Below, one piece after another: positions 61,675-64,000 of a stretch of DNA of 64,000 nt. The translations under genes and the position numbers were made by a program. Numbering within the stretch: position 1 is the stretch's first letter; each line of letters starts with the position of its first letter. The notes under the pieces were generated by a model that had not been told where the DNA came from, searched no databases, and saw nothing but the letters and a program-made list of their open reading frames with translations. Source of the stretch: Acidovorax soli (GTDB lineage Bacteria > Pseudomonadota > Gammaproteobacteria > Burkholderiales > Burkholderiaceae_C); the NCBI RefSeq assembly GCF_014207955.1, contig NZ_JACHLK010000020.1, forward strand, positions 31,735 to 95,734, in the 5' to 3' direction.

Positions 61675-61676
61675 GA

Positions 61677-61991
61677 TTAAGCAGCCTCCCCGGACAGGTT
61701 CAGCTCTTGACCTGGCTGCAGCGTGACGTATGCCTTGCGAACATTGTCGCGGCGGCCGACGGTCTTGCCGAAGCGCTTGGTCTTGCCTTTGGTGTTCACC
61801 ACGGAAACGCCCTTGACCTCGACCTTGAACATCAATTCCACAGCGGCCTTGATTTCTGGCTTGGTTGCGTTCTGCAGCACCTTGAACGTCACAGCATTGG
61901 ACTTTTCAGCAACCATGGTGGCCTTTTCGGACACGATGGGAGCGACCAGCACTTGCATCAGACGACCTTCGTCAAACTTGAGCGTGCTCAT
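61677..61991 (-). CDS. rplW: Ribosomal protein uL23
   Basis: The 104-residue 50S protein has VAPIVSEKATMVAEKSNAVT and VNTKGKTKRFGKTVGRRDNV. It overlaps rplD by four bases. Confidence 0.98.
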   Translation of the reverse strand: MSTLKFDEGRLMQVLVAPIVSEKATMVAEKSNAVTFKVLQNATKPEIKAAVELMFKVEVKGVSVVNTKGKTKRFGKTVGRRDNVRKAYVTLQPGQELNLSGEAA

Positions 61992-62608
61992 GCGAACATC
62001 TCCTTGAGTTTGTCGATCGCGCCCTTGGTGACGAGCACTTTCTTGAAACGGACCAGCGACACGGGATCAGCGTAACGGGGCTCGACCACGAGCACGTTCA
62101 CCAGATTGCGCGAAGCCAGGTACAGGTTTTCGTCCACTTCCTCGGAGATCACCATCACCGATTGCAGGTTCATCGCCTTGAATTTGTCGGCCAGGACCTT
62201 GGTCTTGGGCGAGTCGACCTTCAGCGAGTCCACCACTGCCAGGCGGCCTTCGCGGGCCAGCTGCGACAGGATGGCCGACATGCCGGCGCGGTACATCTTC
62301 TTGTTGATCTTCTGGCTGAAGTTTTCATCAGGCAGGTTCGGGAAGATGCGACCGCCCCCGCGCCACAGTGGCGAGGAGGTCATACCAGCACGTGCGTTAC
62401 CCGTACCCTTTTGCTTGAAAGGCTTCTTGGTCGAGTGACGGACTTGTTCGCGGTCCTTCTGGGCGCGAGTGCCTTGGCGGGCGTTGGCCTGGTAGGCCAC
62501 CACGATCTGGTGCACCAGATCTTCGTTGTATTCACGACCGAACACGGTCTCAGGAACATCCAGCTTGGATGCGCCCTGGCCTTGGTCATTCAGGAGTTCG
62601 AGCTGCAT
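61988..62608 (-). CDS. rplD: Ribosomal protein uL4
   Basis: The 206-residue 50S protein has the tunnel loop KKPFKQKGTGNARAGMTSSP and GGGRIFPN. In E. coli L4 also represses the S10 operon; the long leader before rplC here could be a target, which is inference. Confidence 0.98.
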   Translation of the reverse strand: MQLELLNDQGQGASKLDVPETVFGREYNEDLVHQIVVAYQANARQGTRAQKDREQVRHSTKKPFKQKGTGNARAGMTSSPLWRGGGRIFPNLPDENFSQKINKKMYRAGMSAILSQLAREGRLAVVDSLKVDSPKTKVLADKFKAMNLQSVMVISEEVDENLYLASRNLVNVLVVEPRYADPVSLVRFKKVLVTKGAIDKLKEMFA

Positions 62609-63282
62609 TAGTTCGCTCCTTTGGAGGCTTTGGCCTTGATAGCGGGACGCACCGTCACGAACCCACCCTTGGAGCCCGGAATAGCGCCCTTGATCAAGAG
62701 CAGTTGACGCGCTTCGTCGATGCGGATCACATCGAGGTTTTGCGTGGTCTTGGTGACATCGCCGAGGTGGCCCGTCATCCGCTTGCCAGGGAACACGCGA
62801 CCTGGATCCTGCGCCATACCGATGGAGCCGGGAACGTTGTGCGAACGGCTGTTACCGTGCGACGCGCGTTGCGAGCTCATGTTGTGGCGCTTGATGGTGC
62901 CGGCGTAGCCTTTACCGATCGAGGTGCCTTGCACGTCGACCTTCTGACCCACGGAGAACACGGACGTCACAGCCACCGAGGCGCCAGCTTGGTACTGGGC
63001 AGCGGTATCGGCGGTCACGCGGAATTCCTGGATGATTTCACCGGCTTCCACACCTGCCTTGGCAAGGTGGCCGGCTTCTGGCTTGGTCACGCGCGATGCT
63101 TTGCGCGAGCCGAACGTGACCTGCAGGGCCACGTAGCCATCGTTCTCTTGGGTTTTGATCTGGGTTACGCGGTTGTTGGACACATCCACCACCGTGACAG
63201 GCACTGCGTCCCCATCATCGGTGAACAGACGCATCATGCCCACCTTGCGACCCAGCAACCCGAGGGAGTTGCTCAGACTCAT
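62608..63282 (-). CDS. rplC: Ribosomal protein uL3
   Basis: The 224-residue 50S protein starts MSLSNSLGLLGRKVGMMRLF and has the RASHGNSRSHNVPGSIGMAQ region with Gln for methylation. It shares one base with rplD. The ATG at 63282 is normal; the longer upstream frame runs into the leader. Confidence 0.98.
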   Translation of the reverse strand: MSLSNSLGLLGRKVGMMRLFTDDGDAVPVTVVDVSNNRVTQIKTQENDGYVALQVTFGSRKASRVTKPEAGHLAKAGVEAGEIIQEFRVTADTAAQYQAGASVAVTSVFSVGQKVDVQGTSIGKGYAGTIKRHNMSSQRASHGNSRSHNVPGSIGMAQDPGRVFPGKRMTGHLGDVTKTTQNLDVIRIDEARQLLLIKGAIPGSKGGFVTVRPAIKAKASKGAN

Positions 63283-63426
63283 TGGTTTTCTCCAAAACTC
63301 CCACCGCCCCGACTTCAATTGGCCTGGGCGTTGGCGTGCGCCTAGCATGCGCTCGCCATGAGAGAAGGTTAATAAAACTCCGCCCGCGCGTGCACAAAAG
63401 CGCACGCATCAAAAGCGAAGCCCTAA

Positions 63427-63455
63427 AGTATAACGCGAACCGCTTTTGCAAGCAA
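63427..63455 (-). promoter_or_regulatory. Internal promoter upstream of rplC
   Basis: On the minus strand TTGCTT (63450-63455) and TATACT (63427-63432) are separated by exactly 17 bases, a good sigma-70 promoter. Transcription would start near 63420 and leave a leader of about 140 bases before rplC. The flanking CGCGAAC/GTTCGCG repeat (63434-63440 and 63456-63462) overlaps the promoter. Confidence 0.75.
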
Positions 63456-63478
63456 GTTCGCGTCGTACGAGACCACGC

Positions 63479-63498
63479 CTGGCGGGCAAGCCCGCCAG
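63479..63498. other. Perfect hairpin after rpsJ
   Basis: CTGGCGGG at 63479-63486 pairs exactly with CCCGCCAG at 63491-63498 around CAAG, ten bases after the rpsJ stop. It has no T-run, so it may be a processing or stability element or a weak terminator rather than an intrinsic one. Confidence 0.6.
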
Positions 63499-63508
63499 AC
63501 AGGGATCA

Positions 63509-63820
63509 TTACTGCAGCTTGATTTCGACGTCCACGCCGGCTGGCAGGTCGAGCTTCATCAGGGCGTCAACCGTCTTGTCGGTCGGGTCCACGATGTCCA
63601 TCAGGCGCTGGTGCGTGCGGATTTCGAGCTGGTCGCGGCTGGTCTTGTTGACGTGCGGCGAACGCAGGATGTCGAAACGCTTCATGCGCGTGGGCAGGGG
63701 CACGGGGCCCTTGACGATGGCGCCGGTGCGCTTGGCGGTGTCAACGATCTCGGCAGCGGACTGGTCGATCAGCTTGTAGTCAAACGCCTTCAGGCGGATG
63801 CGGATCTTTTGCTTGGACAT
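63509..63820 (-). CDS. rpsJ: Ribosomal protein uS10
   Basis: The 103-residue 30S protein starts MSKQKIRIRLKAFDYKLIDQ and contains GPVPLPTRMKRFDILRSPHV. It doubles as the transcription factor NusE. It lies between tuf and a 226-base gap before rplC. Confidence 0.99.
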   Translation of the reverse strand: MSKQKIRIRLKAFDYKLIDQSAAEIVDTAKRTGAIVKGPVPLPTRMKRFDILRSPHVNKTSRDQLEIRTHQRLMDIVDPTDKTVDALMKLDLPAGVDVEIKLQ

Positions 63821-63847
63821 GTCAGTTCCTTCTTGTTCTTCAATCGA

Positions 63848-64000
63848 TCAGGCGATGATCTTGGCCACGACGCCGGCGCCGACGGTACGACCGCCTTCAC
63901 GGATAGCGAAGCGCAGACCTTCTTCCATGGCGATGGGGTTGATCAGCTTGACGGTGATCGACACGTTGTCGCCTGGCATGACCATTTCCTTGTCCGCTGG
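63848..64000 (-). CDS. tuf: Elongation factor Tu, C-terminal part
   Basis: The last 50 codons are visible, reading [20 protein letters not shown] and ending [15 protein letters not shown], which is the EF-Tu domain 3 end. The gene continues beyond the right edge. It is upstream of rpsJ, with a 27-base gap. Confidence 0.98.

Noticed and set aside
63479..63498. Hairpin after rpsJ as an intrinsic terminator
   Set aside because: No T-run follows on the minus strand, so I list it only as a stem-loop.

Overview
The window is a high-GC betaproteobacterial chromosome segment, most likely from the family Comamonadaceae (Acidovorax/Comamonas/Delftia relatives). The evidence is the gene content and order: a full atpIBEFHAGDC operon, a DUF493-lipB-lipA group, an EIIA(Man)-HPr-EI regulatory PTS, an S10 ribosomal cluster next to tuf, and many TRAP transporters. 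Family-level placement comes from remembered gene order and protein style, not from a search.

1-8.3 kb (minus strand): a DUF1302 outer-membrane protein, a DUF1329 periplasmic protein, a YCF48/BNR-repeat periplasmic protein and an MMPL/RND transporter form a probable envelope export or uptake unit. A LysR regulator lies at its upstream end. 8.4-15.8 kb (plus, divergent from LysR): a three-part TRAP transporter, a secreted tannase-like lipoprotein hydrolase, a class III ring-cleavage enzyme of the gallate dioxygenase type and a porin. Read together, these suggest uptake and degradation of gallate esters or related hydroxyaromatic acids. 15.9-24.8 kb: a second catabolic island with a GntR/FCD regulator, a second TRAP system, a CtBP-like 2-hydroxyacid dehydrogenase, an RraA-type aldolase-like protein, a PfkB sugar-acid kinase, a royal-jelly-protein-like secreted protein, an SDR and a cupin of the dihydroxyacetophenone dioxygenase family. 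The substrate is unknown.

24.9-36.1 kb: tRNA-Arg(CCG), a TetR regulator divergent from an AcrAB-OprM-type efflux operon across a palindromic operator, a cytochrome c5-like protein, three minus-strand genes of general type, and a tandem pair of near-identical small secreted proteins. 36.5-43.8 kb: the F1Fo ATP synthase operon. 44-46 kb: lipoate synthesis. 46-53 kb: an AraC regulator with paired 21-bp-spaced direct repeats before an EamA exporter, an MFS transporter whose 5' leader carries a perfect hairpin, and an overlapping operon of lipoprotein, MFS, EIIA, HPr and EI. 53.4-55.9 kb: a TlpA thioredoxin, cytochrome c', cytochrome b561 and a GNAT acetyltransferase.

55.9-57.8 kb is the most notable locus. 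A long retron-type reverse transcriptase (533 residues, with YADD and VTG motifs and a roughly 215-residue N-terminal extension) follows a 280-base noncoding stretch. That stretch holds five perfect hairpins and is enclosed by a perfect 10-bp inverted repeat, as expected of an msr-msd RNA. No separate effector gene is adjacent, so the N-terminal extension may matter. 57.8-64 kb: a peroxiredoxin, then the S10 ribosomal protein cluster (rpsQ back to rpsJ) and the C-terminal end of tuf, with a strong-looking internal promoter between rpsJ and rplC.
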